A stretch of 64,000 nucleotides of DNA from an uncultured Dorea sp. (GTDB lineage Bacteria; Bacillota; Clostridia; Lachnospirales; Lachnospiraceae), in the NCBI GenBank assembly GCA_910578495.1, contig CAJTRE010000003.1, positions 57,961 to 121,960 on the forward strand. Reading direction: 5' to 3'. The translations under genes and the position numbers were made by a program. The notes below the pieces were generated by a model, which had not been told where the DNA came from, made no database searches, and was given only the letters and a program-made list of their open reading frames with translations. Shown here piece by piece: positions 24,186 through 32,312 of the stretch. Numbering within the stretch: the first letter of the stretch is position 1; the number at the start of each line of letters is the position of its first letter.

Positions 24186-25973
24186 ATGAGTATAGCAGAA
24201 AGAATTACCGCTCTTCGCGCTTTAATGGCTGATCGGGGATATGACGTTTACATGGTGCCGACAGACGACAATCACCAGAGTGAATATGTAGGCGAGCACT
24301 TTAAAGCAAGAGCATTTATCACAGGATTTACCGGAAGCGCTGGAACGGCTGTCATCACGAAGGACGAAGCCGGACTTTGGACAGACGGAAGATACTTTAT
24401 TCAGGCTGCGCAGCAATTAGAGGGAACTGGCGTAACCTTATTTAAAATGGGAGAACCGGGCGTTCCAACTGTAGAAGAATACATCGCAAATGTAATTCCA
24501 CAGAATGGTACTTTAGGATTTGACGGCCGCGTTGTTGCTATGGGCGAAGGACAGGCTCTTGTAGATGCCGTTGCTCCAAAAAACGGTAAGATCAATTATT
24601 CAGAAGATCTGATCGACCTTATCTGGGAGGACAGACCGGCATTATCCGAGAAACCTGCATTTGCACTTGGTGAAGAATATACCGGAGAAAGCACAAAGAG
24701 CAAGCTTACACGTATTCGTGAAGCCATGAAGGAGGCAGGCGCTAACGTACATGTAATCGCCGCTCTTGACGATGTGTGCTGGACAACAAACTTACGTGGA
24801 GACGATATTGAGTTCTTCCCACTGCTCCTTTCCTATGCAGTAATCACAATGGATGATATGAAACTCTATATTGACGAGCGCAAACTGACCGATGAGATGA
24901 AAGCAAATCTTGCAAAAGACAACATCTCTCTTCGTCCTTACAACGCTGTTTATGAAGATGTAAAAGAGTTATCCGACTCTGACGTAATCATGGTCGATCC
25001 TGCCCGTCTCAACTACGCATTGTATAACAACCTTCCAAAGAACGCGGAAGTGGTACAGCTTACCAACCCTACCGTTCTTATGAAAGCTATGAAAAATGAC
25101 GTAGAAATCAAAAATATTATCAACGCTCACATCAAAGACGGTGTAGCCATGACAAAATTCATGTACTGGCTGAAAAAGAACGTTGGTAAAATTGAAATTA
25201 CAGAAATAAGCGCCGCAGAAAAACTGGATTCTTTCCGTAAAGAACAGGAAGGTTACCTATGGCAGAGTTTTGAGCCAATCTGTGGTTCCGGCGAACACGC
25301 CGCTATCGTTCACTATGCTGCAACTCCGGAAACCGACATCCCGGTTGTCACAGACGGATTATTCCTTACCGATACCGGCGGAGGATATATGGAGGGCTCT
25401 ACCGACATTACAAGAACTTTCGCTTTCGGCAAGCTGACTGACCGTATGAAAGAAGACTTCACAACGGTTCTTCTTTGTAACTTACGTCTTGCAAGAGCGG
25501 TATTCATGTACGGCACATGCGGATACAACTTAGACATTCTGGCAAGAATGCCTGCATGGGAGCGTGGCATCAACTACAACCATGGAACCGGACACGGCGT
25601 TGGATATTTAATGAACATCCACGAAGCGTCCAGTGGATTCCGTATCGCTATCCGCGACAGAGAGAAAGCTCCGATCGAGGCAGGCATGGTACTTACTAAC
25701 GAACCAGGAATCTATATCGAAGGTTCTCACGGCATACGTACGGAAAACGAACTGGTAGCCCGCAACGGACAGAAGACCGAATATGGACAGTTTATGTACT
25801 TTGAGCCGATCACCTATGTTCCGATCGACCTTGACGCTGTAGTTCCTGAGATGATGACAACGGAAGACAAGGAACAGCTCAACGCATACCATGCAAAAGT
25901 TTACGAGCTTATCGCTCCAAAACTTAGTGAAGAAGAAAGAGAGTGGTTGAAAGAATATACAAGAGCAATTTAA
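24186..25973 (+). CDS. pepP: Xaa-Pro aminopeptidase, M24B family
   Basis: A 595-aa two-metal aminopeptidase that removes the N-terminal residue before proline. It has the three-part build of the long (about 600 aa) form: two creatinase-like N-terminal domains (from IAERITALRALMADRGYDVY) and a C-terminal catalytic domain with metal ligands in FLTDTGGGYMEGSTDITRTF (two Asp), NHGTGHGVGY (His), TNEPGIYIEG (Glu) and RTENELV (Glu). A strong AAGGAGG precedes the ATG. It is monocistronic, divergent from the HAD gene and followed by a perfect palindrome. Confidence 0.95.
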   Translation: MSIAERITALRALMADRGYDVYMVPTDDNHQSEYVGEHFKARAFITGFTGSAGTAVITKDEAGLWTDGRYFIQAAQQLEGTGVTLFKMGEPGVPTVEEYIANVIPQNGTLGFDGRVVAMGEGQALVDAVAPKNGKINYSEDLIDLIWEDRPALSEKPAFALGEEYTGESTKSKLTRIREAMKEAGANVHVIAALDDVCWTTNLRGDDIEFFPLLLSYAVITMDDMKLYIDERKLTDEMKANLAKDNISLRPYNAVYEDVKELSDSDVIMVDPARLNYALYNNLPKNAEVVQLTNPTVLMKAMKNDVEIKNIINAHIKDGVAMTKFMYWLKKNVGKIEITEISAAEKLDSFRKEQEGYLWQSFEPICGSGEHAAIVHYAATPETDIPVVTDGLFLTDTGGGYMEGSTDITRTFAFGKLTDRMKEDFTTVLLCNLRLARAVFMYGTCGYNLDILARMPAWERGINYNHGTGHGVGYLMNIHEASSGFRIAIRDREKAPIEAGMVLTNEPGIYIEGSHGIRTENELVARNGQKTEYGQFMYFEPITYVPIDLDAVVPEMMTTEDKEQLNAYHAKVYELIAPKLSEEEREWLKEYTRAI

Positions 25974-25989
25974 TCAGCCGATATACTTT

Positions 25990-26015
25990 GGGGGCAGTGC
26001 ATATGCACTGCCCCC
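25990..26015 (+). terminator. Perfect 26-bp palindrome after pepP
   Basis: GGGGGCAGTGCAT is followed directly by its exact inverse complement, so the RNA can form a very stable hairpin. No T run follows on either strand (CATATCC after it on plus, AAGTATA on minus), so it may act as an RNA end-protector or Rho-dependent/bidirectional barrier rather than a classic terminator. It lies between the convergent pepP and deacetylase genes. Confidence 0.7.
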
Positions 26016-26053
26016 ATATCCTTAAATCCTCTATTCTTCCTTATACAAAGATT

Positions 26054-27313
26054 TCAGTTCTTCATAGAGGCATAACGACTTCCACTTCTTAATTTTTTCC
26101 CTTTAATTTTCGCCATTTCAGAAACAGTTACCATCTCATATCCCTTTTTCTTTAATTGGGGAATAATCTTCATAGATGCTTCTATTGTAGAATTATGAAT
26201 ATCATGCATCAAAATAATGTCTCCGTCTTTTATTTTCCCTGTAGCTGCGCTGATTGTTTTTGAAGCGCTGCGTGTCTGCCAGTCTCTTGTATCAATACTC
26301 CATAAAATCAATGGCATCTTTGCTCCCTTTTTCAGCGAACTTCCAATAGAACCATATGGGGGACGCATAAGTGAAACATTTTCTTTCGTAATTGCCTTTA
26401 TTCTTGAATTTGTCTTATTTACCTCACTTGTTACTTTTGACATACTTGCCGATCCAAGATTGGGGTGCGAATAAGAATGATTCCCTACTTCACATCCAAT
26501 ATTTTTCATTTTCTTTATTTCACTTTTATAGCTGGAAACTTTATTTCCTACAACAAAAAATGTCGCATGAGCATCATATTTCTCAAGCCGCCTCAATAAC
26601 TTTCCAGTCTTTTTCCCCGGACCGTCATCATAAGTAAGCGCCACTACTTTCTTTTTTACAGCGCTCTTTACCGGAGACCAGTCAGAATAAAGATTGAAAG
26701 TTTTTCCATCAAATCTTGTCTGTTTATATGTACGAATCCGAACATAACTTTTGCTGCTCTTTACGTTCCGAATCACCTGAAATACATCCGAATTGTTTTT
26801 TACATAAGAATTTTTAACGCCCTTCTTAAATCTCTGATCTAATGCATATTGAACCTGATAACCGGTTATCTGACTGCTCTGCTTCTTCCAATACACAACG
26901 AGGCTATTTCCATTTAGATATGTCTTGTGAAGTGTTGTTTTCTTAGGACGAATCTGGAAAGTTGTGGTAAAAGTCCCCTTATACATTCCTCTAAAAGTGA
27001 CTTTCACTTTATATTTTCCTACATTTTTTCTTCCACTGGAATACGTAAGCTTATAATCCTTAGAACTGTATCTTTTCCCGCTCTTATCCGTCACAGTCAC
27101 TTTCGGTGTCTGCACTTTCCCATTATATGTATAGTCTACAGCAGACAGCTTAATTACCGGATTTTTAACAATTACAGTCTCTGGCTCTACTGGTATCTCT
27201 GTCTCCGTCTGCTTCTGCGGTTCCTCTGCACTAATTTCCGAAACATTCAATAATAATAACGCCGCTATCGAACATAGAACTACTAGCATCTTTCTTTTCC
27301 ATTTTCCCTGCAT
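26054..27313 (-). CDS. Secreted polysaccharide deacetylase with Ig-like and Fn3-like domains
   Basis: A 419-aa exported protein. After a signal peptide (MLVVLCSIAALLLLNVSEIS) come an Ig-like/MBG-type domain (about 45-125: YTYNGKVQTPKVTVTDKSGK), an Fn3-like domain (about 130-210: ITGYQVQYALDQRF) and a C-terminal NodB domain with all metal/catalytic motifs: TYDDGPG, NHSYSHPNL, RPPYGS, DTRDW and LMHDIH. It would remove acetyl groups from a wall or capsule polysaccharide. The ATG at 27313 has GGAGG at 8 nt; an ATG at 27328 overlaps that site. It follows the transglutaminase-like gene by 30 nt, suggesting one cell-surface operon. Confidence 0.88.
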   Translation of the reverse strand: MQGKWKRKMLVVLCSIAALLLLNVSEISAEEPQKQTETEIPVEPETVIVKNPVIKLSAVDYTYNGKVQTPKVTVTDKSGKRYSSKDYKLTYSSGRKNVGKYKVKVTFRGMYKGTFTTTFQIRPKKTTLHKTYLNGNSLVVYWKKQSSQITGYQVQYALDQRFKKGVKNSYVKNNSDVFQVIRNVKSSKSYVRIRTYKQTRFDGKTFNLYSDWSPVKSAVKKKVVALTYDDGPGKKTGKLLRRLEKYDAHATFFVVGNKVSSYKSEIKKMKNIGCEVGNHSYSHPNLGSASMSKVTSEVNKTNSRIKAITKENVSLMRPPYGSIGSSLKKGAKMPLILWSIDTRDWQTRSASKTISAATGKIKDGDIILMHDIHNSTIEASMKIIPQLKKKGYEMVTVSEMAKIKGKKLRSGSRYASMKN

Positions 27314-27343
27314 CCTTATTTCCTCCATTCCTTTCTTCCAAAA

Positions 27344-28807
27344 CTATATCCTTTTCACTTTCAACCGCAGCCGTATATTTATCGTACCAACCATCACCAT
27401 ACCGGAAATCGATAAAAGCAACAGCCATCTCCCTGGCTTTTCATCATCCCCAGTCTTTACTGCGGCATTCCGAATGAATGTCTTTTCTCTTTGTACCTCT
27501 ATTTCCAGTTCATCAGCCAACGAATCTTCTTTCTCGGATTGCTCCTGTTCTATCATGGCCTCTTTCTCTTCTTTCCCCTCTGATTCATACTCCTCGTCCG
27601 GCATTTCTTCCTCTTCGCTGCCGGAACTGTTTTCCTCCCAACCGTAGTTCTTCGGATAAAGCGCCAGAATGGATCCCCCATATAAAGAAAGCGTCTCCTT
27701 ATCATACGTATAGACGATATCTCTTCCATGTATACGAAAAGTATAACCATCTTTAACACTCCCGGTTTCTGATCCAAGCAAAAATGCTTCGGAATCACTG
27801 ATCAGTCCTCCGTCCCAGCTCGTTATATCCACCAGATAATTTTTCTGATCCACAGACACAATATTCCACATATGCGGGACCTTCCCTGCGCCTGAATCTA
27901 ACCATCCAGTCACAGTATACACACAAACATTCCCGGAAAACTGTGACTCATCGTACAGATACTGGAATGCTTTTGCATATCCTTCGCAGACAACCTTCGT
28001 TTCTGGATTATGATCAAACACATAGATGATCTGCCATGGATCTCCATAACCGCTATTATAATTCCCTCCTGCCGCATCTACATCATAAGAGGCAAGACTG
28101 CATATTTCATCGCGATAAGAAAGGAGTTTCTCATAGTCAGATTTCCCTGCATTCTTCTTTATAACCTCTTGTGCATTCCTAAGAGCTTTCTCTGCCGATT
28201 GAACTTTAACTTGGCTCACTTTAAATGCATCGTCACCGTCCCGGTAATCGATTGCAACCGTATATTCATAGACAAGTCCTCCTGTAAATGTCAGACTGCT
28301 GCCATCTTTAGATATTGTCATCCTGGATGGCAGCAGTGTGTACCCGGTTCCTACCGTTTTATCAAACCAATAGAAATCATAAGGATAATTTACTAATAAC
28401 AGATGAAAAATCTTACTGTTATCCTGCGAAAATATCTGTTCTATAAGAGCCGTTCTTGTTTCATCTGTCAGTTTATTACCCTCAAGCAACTCTCCGGTAA
28501 TGCCCAGTTCTTCTTTTGTCCAAACACTTTTAATTCCTAAACGCTCCACAGGTATTTCAAATTTCGTAGATGATTCTTCTCCGTCTGCTACTGCCTTGAT
28601 CTTCGCTTTTAATTCATTATAAATGGCCTTTTCAATGCCGGATAAATCCTCTTCTCCATAATTTCCTAAAAGACTAATATCGGGGCTTTTATAAACCGGA
28701 CTCACAATATCGTCTGCAAACACACACATGTCGAGACAAAACAAACCAAATAAAATAATTACAGCAGCTATTGCAAATTTTCTTACTCTTTTTCTACATT
28801 CAACCAC
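27344..28807 (-). CDS. Transglutaminase-like surface protein with acidic stalk and C-terminal membrane tail
   Basis: A 487-aa exported protein with an N-terminal signal sequence (FAIAAVIILFGLFCLDMCVF). The transglutaminase/protease-like fold shows a Cys-His-Asp triad: Cys274 in VVCEGYAKAF, His312 in PHMWNIV and Asp327 in YLVDITSW. A very acidic stalk (about 390-440, rich in Glu/Ser) leads to NAAVKTGDDEKPG, a hydrophobic helix (WLLLLSISGMVMVGTI) and a basic end (RLRLKVKRI). This resembles sorting-signal architecture with a KTGD-type box in place of LPxTG, but no sortase is in the window. It may cross-link or cleave wall-associated peptides. Start is GTG with a weak ribosome binding site. Confidence 0.75.
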   Translation of the reverse strand: MVECRKRVRKFAIAAVIILFGLFCLDMCVFADDIVSPVYKSPDISLLGNYGEEDLSGIEKAIYNELKAKIKAVADGEESSTKFEIPVERLGIKSVWTKEELGITGELLEGNKLTDETRTALIEQIFSQDNSKIFHLLLVNYPYDFYWFDKTVGTGYTLLPSRMTISKDGSSLTFTGGLVYEYTVAIDYRDGDDAFKVSQVKVQSAEKALRNAQEVIKKNAGKSDYEKLLSYRDEICSLASYDVDAAGGNYNSGYGDPWQIIYVFDHNPETKVVCEGYAKAFQYLYDESQFSGNVCVYTVTGWLDSGAGKVPHMWNIVSVDQKNYLVDITSWDGGLISDSEAFLLGSETGSVKDGYTFRIHGRDIVYTYDKETLSLYGGSILALYPKNYGWEENSSGSEEEEMPDEEYESEGKEEKEAMIEQEQSEKEDSLADELEIEVQREKTFIRNAAVKTGDDEKPGRWLLLLSISGMVMVGTINIRLRLKVKRI

Positions 28808-28901
28808 TTTCTATCCGCCCCTTTAACTCAAGCATATCTTTATCATACACTATTCCCGGCAGATTTTTCAATGATAGATTGGAAGAATCAAAAACATTTA
28901 C

Positions 28902-28932
28902 GTAACTCGAGTTGTTATGGCTGAATAGTTAC
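28902..28932. repeat. Short palindromic element, GTAACT...AGTTAC
   Basis: A 31-bp unit that begins GTAACTCGAGTTGT and ends GGCTGAATAGTTAC. The right half is shared with the elements at 30217, 47875 and 52994; the left CGAGTTGTT part is shared (inverted or direct) with 34691 and 47875. It lies a few bases beyond the end of the D,D-carboxypeptidase gene. Confidence 0.7.
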
Positions 28933-28936
28933 ACAT

Positions 28937-30139
28937 TTACAACAAGGTTTTCTCTATCACATCCTCAAAAATACTCTTGTAACTCATCTTTTCCATACTT
29001 TCTGCCGCCACAACATCTACGCTTCCAATCTCTTTCTTTCCGAGATAATATTTTGTCACTCCCACTTTATCTCCCTTTTTCACAGGAGCTTTTATTTCTT
29101 TTTTTACCTGCACTCTTCGTTTAATTTGAGAAATATCCGCCCCGGTCGTATCTATATATGTAAACGGTTCTTTTTGCTTCGCTTTGATTGTATCTTGTTC
29201 GCCTCGCAGCACTTTTACCGTTCCAATCGGCTTCACAGTATCTTCCTCGTATTTCTGGCATTTCCCAAATCCATAATTAAGAAGTGAGGTAGCGTCTCTG
29301 ACTCTGGCTTTACTGTCTTCTGCCGCCATAATGACAGCAATCAACTCCATGCCGTCTTTTTCAGCGGTAGCAGAAACACAGAATTTAGCTTTGCTGGTAG
29401 AACCCGTCTTGAGCCCGGTTGCATACTCATAATGCTTGATTAATTTATTTGTATTAGAGAGTCCAAATTCCGATGTCCCTTTCTTCGTGGTGTGTGTAAT
29501 ATTTTCCATCCATATGGTACAATAGTCCCGAATCTGCGGATATTTTGTAATCAACTCTCTTGACATCAGCGCAATGTCTCTTGCTGTTGTCTCATGTCCT
29601 TCTGTGTCCAACCCATTACAATTTTTAAAAACTGTATTTTTCATTCCCAGCTTTTTCGCCCGCTCATTCATCTGTACTACAAATTCTTCTTCACTTCCTG
29701 CAATAAGCTCTGACATAGCCACACAGGCGTCGTTTGCACTCGCCACAGAAATACATTTAATCATGGTATCTACAGTCTGCGTTTCTCCAGGCTCTAAAAA
29801 CACCTGCGAGCCTCCCATAGAAGCCGCATATTCTGAGGTTGTTACCTCATCTTCTAGCTTTATTTTTCCAGACTCTATGGCATCAAAAATCAAAAGAAGC
29901 GTCATCACTTTAGTCACACTGGCAGGAGGCCGTTTCTTGTCTGCCTCCTTCTCATAGATAATCTGTCCGGTAGACGCTTCCATTAAAATAGCAGAAGGAG
30001 CCGACACCAGTTCTTCTCCTTCTGCTTTCTCTTTTGTCTCTTCAACTTCCTCTGCCTGAGCCTGTATAGGAAACAACAGTCCTATCACCAGACAAAAACT
30101 AAGTAGGATTCCGATTGTATACTTTGTAAGCTGTCTCAT
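28937..30139 (-). CDS. D-alanyl-D-alanine carboxypeptidase, S11 family
   Basis: A 400-aa exported penicillin-binding protein. It has a signal sequence (TIGILLSFCLVIGLLFPIQAQA), SxxK in ASVTKVMTLL, SxN in SANDACVAM, KTG in LKTGSTSKAKFC, a C-terminal beta-domain (KAPVKKGDKVGVTKYYLG) and a final amphipathic stretch (SYKSIFEDVIEKTLL) likely to bind the membrane. It resembles the DacA/DacB/DacF group; the exact paralogue is not certain. It lies with the secreted deacetylase and transglutaminase-like genes in a cell-surface block, and is a second S11 enzyme after that at 19719-20948. Confidence 0.93.
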   Translation of the reverse strand: MRQLTKYTIGILLSFCLVIGLLFPIQAQAEEVEETKEKAEGEELVSAPSAILMEASTGQIIYEKEADKKRPPASVTKVMTLLLIFDAIESGKIKLEDEVTTSEYAASMGGSQVFLEPGETQTVDTMIKCISVASANDACVAMSELIAGSEEEFVVQMNERAKKLGMKNTVFKNCNGLDTEGHETTARDIALMSRELITKYPQIRDYCTIWMENITHTTKKGTSEFGLSNTNKLIKHYEYATGLKTGSTSKAKFCVSATAEKDGMELIAVIMAAEDSKARVRDATSLLNYGFGKCQKYEEDTVKPIGTVKVLRGEQDTIKAKQKEPFTYIDTTGADISQIKRRVQVKKEIKAPVKKGDKVGVTKYYLGKKEIGSVDVVAAESMEKMSYKSIFEDVIEKTLL

Positions 30140-30216
30140 TCATAACGCTCCATTATGTGCTATTATTAATAATGTAAGCCGAGTGCTTTCAAATTATGAC
30201 TGTACTTTATAAAATT

Positions 30217-30245
30217 GTAACTATTCAGCCATATGCTGAATCATT
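30217..30245. repeat. Short palindromic element at the end of the charged-protein gene
   Basis: GTAACTATTCAGCCATATG is followed by CTGAATCATTC, an imperfect inverse of its start. The first 19 bases match the element at 52994. It overlaps the stop codon of the gene at 30241-31128, so that gene's last codons and stop are supplied by the element. Confidence 0.7.
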
Positions 30246-31128
30246 CTACTTTAATATCCAATGCCTGTCTCACAGAAATAATCTCTGGTTGGTTCTCCTT
30301 ATAAGCTGCTCTGGCTTTGGCACGTTTCACCTTCATTGCTTCTGGCGTAGACTCTGCTTCCATACGAGTCATTTCATACTCATTCCTGAAATCCTTTTTC
30401 ACCTGCTCTGCCACTGCCTTATCCTGCAACATGTCTTTTGCTTCTGCCTCTTTATCTACCCTCGGCTCTTCCGGTTCTGTATGCTCTGATTCGATTGTAT
30501 CTTTCTCTTCAACTTCTTCTGCCGGATTATCGATGCCAAGTTCTTCTTTCTCCGCCTCTTTCAAATCCTTTTCTGCCTTGGTCTTCTCTGCCTCGGTCGG
30601 AAGCGCCGCGTATTTTCCGCTTTCTATAAATTCATTTGTGGAAGTTTCAAACGCCTTGCTTTTATAATGTTCTTCCATAATCAATTCGAATTTCTTCTCT
30701 TCAGGAATAACAGGATTATTCTTAATTGCATTCACAGCATTAAGAGAGGCACCTGTATGAGCCATTCGAACCTTCTGAACCTCTTCCTTGGTCTTACATT
30801 TCTTTAATTCCCGCTCATAATTTTCCTGTTCTGCTTGCATTGCTTTTATCTTCTGGTATTTCTGCGGGTCTTTCTTCTGCAAATACTCCATCTCTTCTGC
30901 CGTCAGTTTCTTCCCGTTCTGCAGTTTCATATCAATCTGAGCGGCAAGCTTTGTCGAACCATCCTGTCTGGACTTACGGATTTCTTCGGCCTGTTTCCTT
31001 ATTGGATCAATTAGTTTTGTACTACCATCTGCTGTAAAATCACCGGCAGCTTTTTTCTTCTGCCACTTCATCTGCATTTCCATATTCTTTGTATAACTAT
31101 TCATATTCCGAATCGTAAAGAAATTCAT
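30241..31128 (-). CDS. Uncharacterised Lys/Glu-rich coiled-coil protein
   Basis: A 295-aa protein without signal peptide or membrane segment; I do not recognise its family. The composition is strongly charged (many E/K/A) and heptad-like stretches between about 60 and 110 and between 180 and 270 suggest coiled coils. The hexapeptide DGSTKL occurs twice near the N-terminus, about 23 residues apart. The ATG at 31128 follows GGGAGGTG. A sequence such as AEEMEYLQKKDPQKYQKIKAMQ is reminiscent of cytoplasmic structural or phage-like proteins but is not diagnostic. The C-terminus (RQALDIKVE) reads into a palindromic repeat. Confidence 0.7.
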   Translation of the reverse strand: MNFFTIRNMNSYTKNMEMQMKWQKKKAAGDFTADGSTKLIDPIRKQAEEIRKSRQDGSTKLAAQIDMKLQNGKKLTAEEMEYLQKKDPQKYQKIKAMQAEQENYERELKKCKTKEEVQKVRMAHTGASLNAVNAIKNNPVIPEEKKFELIMEEHYKSKAFETSTNEFIESGKYAALPTEAEKTKAEKDLKEAEKEELGIDNPAEEVEEKDTIESEHTEPEEPRVDKEAEAKDMLQDKAVAEQVKKDFRNEYEMTRMEAESTPEAMKVKRAKARAAYKENQPEIISVRQALDIKVE

Positions 31129-31227
31129 CCACAACACCTCCCTTTTTACGCCGCCTAAACCACTGCTTTCTTTTCAACAAAAGATTATATTAATAATATC
31201 GACCAATTTTACAAATAGATAACTTGT

Positions 31228-32082
31228 CTAAAACTTCATTCTCTCCCTGTCTGGATGTTCTCCCGACCACCCGGTCTGTGGCATAGTATCAATTCGATAC
31301 ATATCTTCCTGTGAAAGTTCAAAAGCGAAAATATCCTGATTCTGCCTCATTCTTTCTGCCGTAGAAGATTTGGGAAGCGGAACAATCCCTCGTTGCAGAG
31401 CGTACCTTAAACAAATCTGTGCTGTGGACACCTGATATTTTTCTGCCATTTCAAGCATCATGGCATCCGCAAGCACCCGCCCTCTTCCAATGGGACTCCA
31501 CGCCTGCACTAAGATGCCTCTCTCCTGACAGTAACGAACTGCTGCTTCCTGCGTGTATCCCGGATGAAATTCCAACTGATTCACCATAGGCTTTACTTTA
31601 CAGGATTTAACTATATTTTCTATATGATGTGGCAGGAAGTTACTAAGTCCTATAGCTCTTATTTTTCCTTCCTCATATAGTTCCTCAAGGGCTCTCCACG
31701 TCTCTGTATTTAACGTTTTCCAGTCTTCATAGTCTGGAGCTGGAAGAGGCCAGTGAATCAAATATAGATCCAGATAATTTGTACCAAGATTTTCAAGTGT
31801 ACGTGCAAATGCCTGTTTTACATTCTCGTACCCCATCTCGTCTTTCCACAGTTTAGATGCAATAAAAAAATCTTCTCTTCTTATACCACTGTCTTTGATC
31901 GCATCTCTTACAAATGTTTCTGTTCCATAGAAAGACGCAGTATCAAAATAACGATATCCTGTTTCAATTGCTATCTTTAAAATCTCTATGCTCTTTCCGT
32001 CCGCCGCCTTGTAAGTTCCAAAGCCAACAGACGGAATCCGAACACCATTACTTAATGTATAACAATCGTGAATACTATTCAT
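31228..32082 (-). CDS. Aldo/keto reductase
   Basis: A 284-aa (beta/alpha)8 NAD(P)H-dependent oxidoreductase. The conserved AKR motifs are present: GFGTYKAADG, the tetrad Asp/Tyr in YRYFDTASFYGTE, Lys in ASKLWKDEMG, His in YLIHWPLP, then AIGLSNFLPHHIE and VPLPKSSTAERM (cofactor phosphate site). It would reduce small aldehydes or ketones. It starts 14 nt after the copA stop and so is probably the third gene of the csoR-copA operon; this could link it to copper-induced carbonyl stress, which is an inference. Confidence 0.92.
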   Translation of the reverse strand: MNSIHDCYTLSNGVRIPSVGFGTYKAADGKSIEILKIAIETGYRYFDTASFYGTETFVRDAIKDSGIRREDFFIASKLWKDEMGYENVKQAFARTLENLGTNYLDLYLIHWPLPAPDYEDWKTLNTETWRALEELYEEGKIRAIGLSNFLPHHIENIVKSCKVKPMVNQLEFHPGYTQEAAVRYCQERGILVQAWSPIGRGRVLADAMMLEMAEKYQVSTAQICLRYALQRGIVPLPKSSTAERMRQNQDIFAFELSQEDMYRIDTMPQTGWSGEHPDRERMKF

Positions 32083-32096
32083 ACGTTCCCTTCTTT

Positions 32097-32312
32097 CTAA
32101 AAGCCTTTAATCTCAATGACTTTGTAGTCTTTATCTTCCACTGCTTTTTTCAGCACATCATCTGCTACTGCTTCACTCATGATAACAACCGCTGTTCCAG
32201 CTTCATGGCTTACAACTGCCTCCGTTACACCTTCGATTTCCTCTAAGCAGGTTTTTACCGCTGCCTGACAGTGTGGACACATCATTCCTTCAATTTTCAT
32301 TGTTTTTTCCAT
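32097..32312 (-). other. Internal CopZ-like cistron inside copA
   Basis: Within the copA reading frame, the minus strand shows AAGGAGG (32327-32321), an 8-nt spacer and ATG (32312). Translation from it would give a 71-aa, complete CopZ-like copper chaperone (MEKTMKIEGMMCPHC...). The ribosome binding site is ideal and falls exactly before the domain, suggesting copZ was a separate gene that became fused to copA by loss of the intervening stop, or that both fused and free forms are made. Expression of the free form is an inference. Confidence 0.6.
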
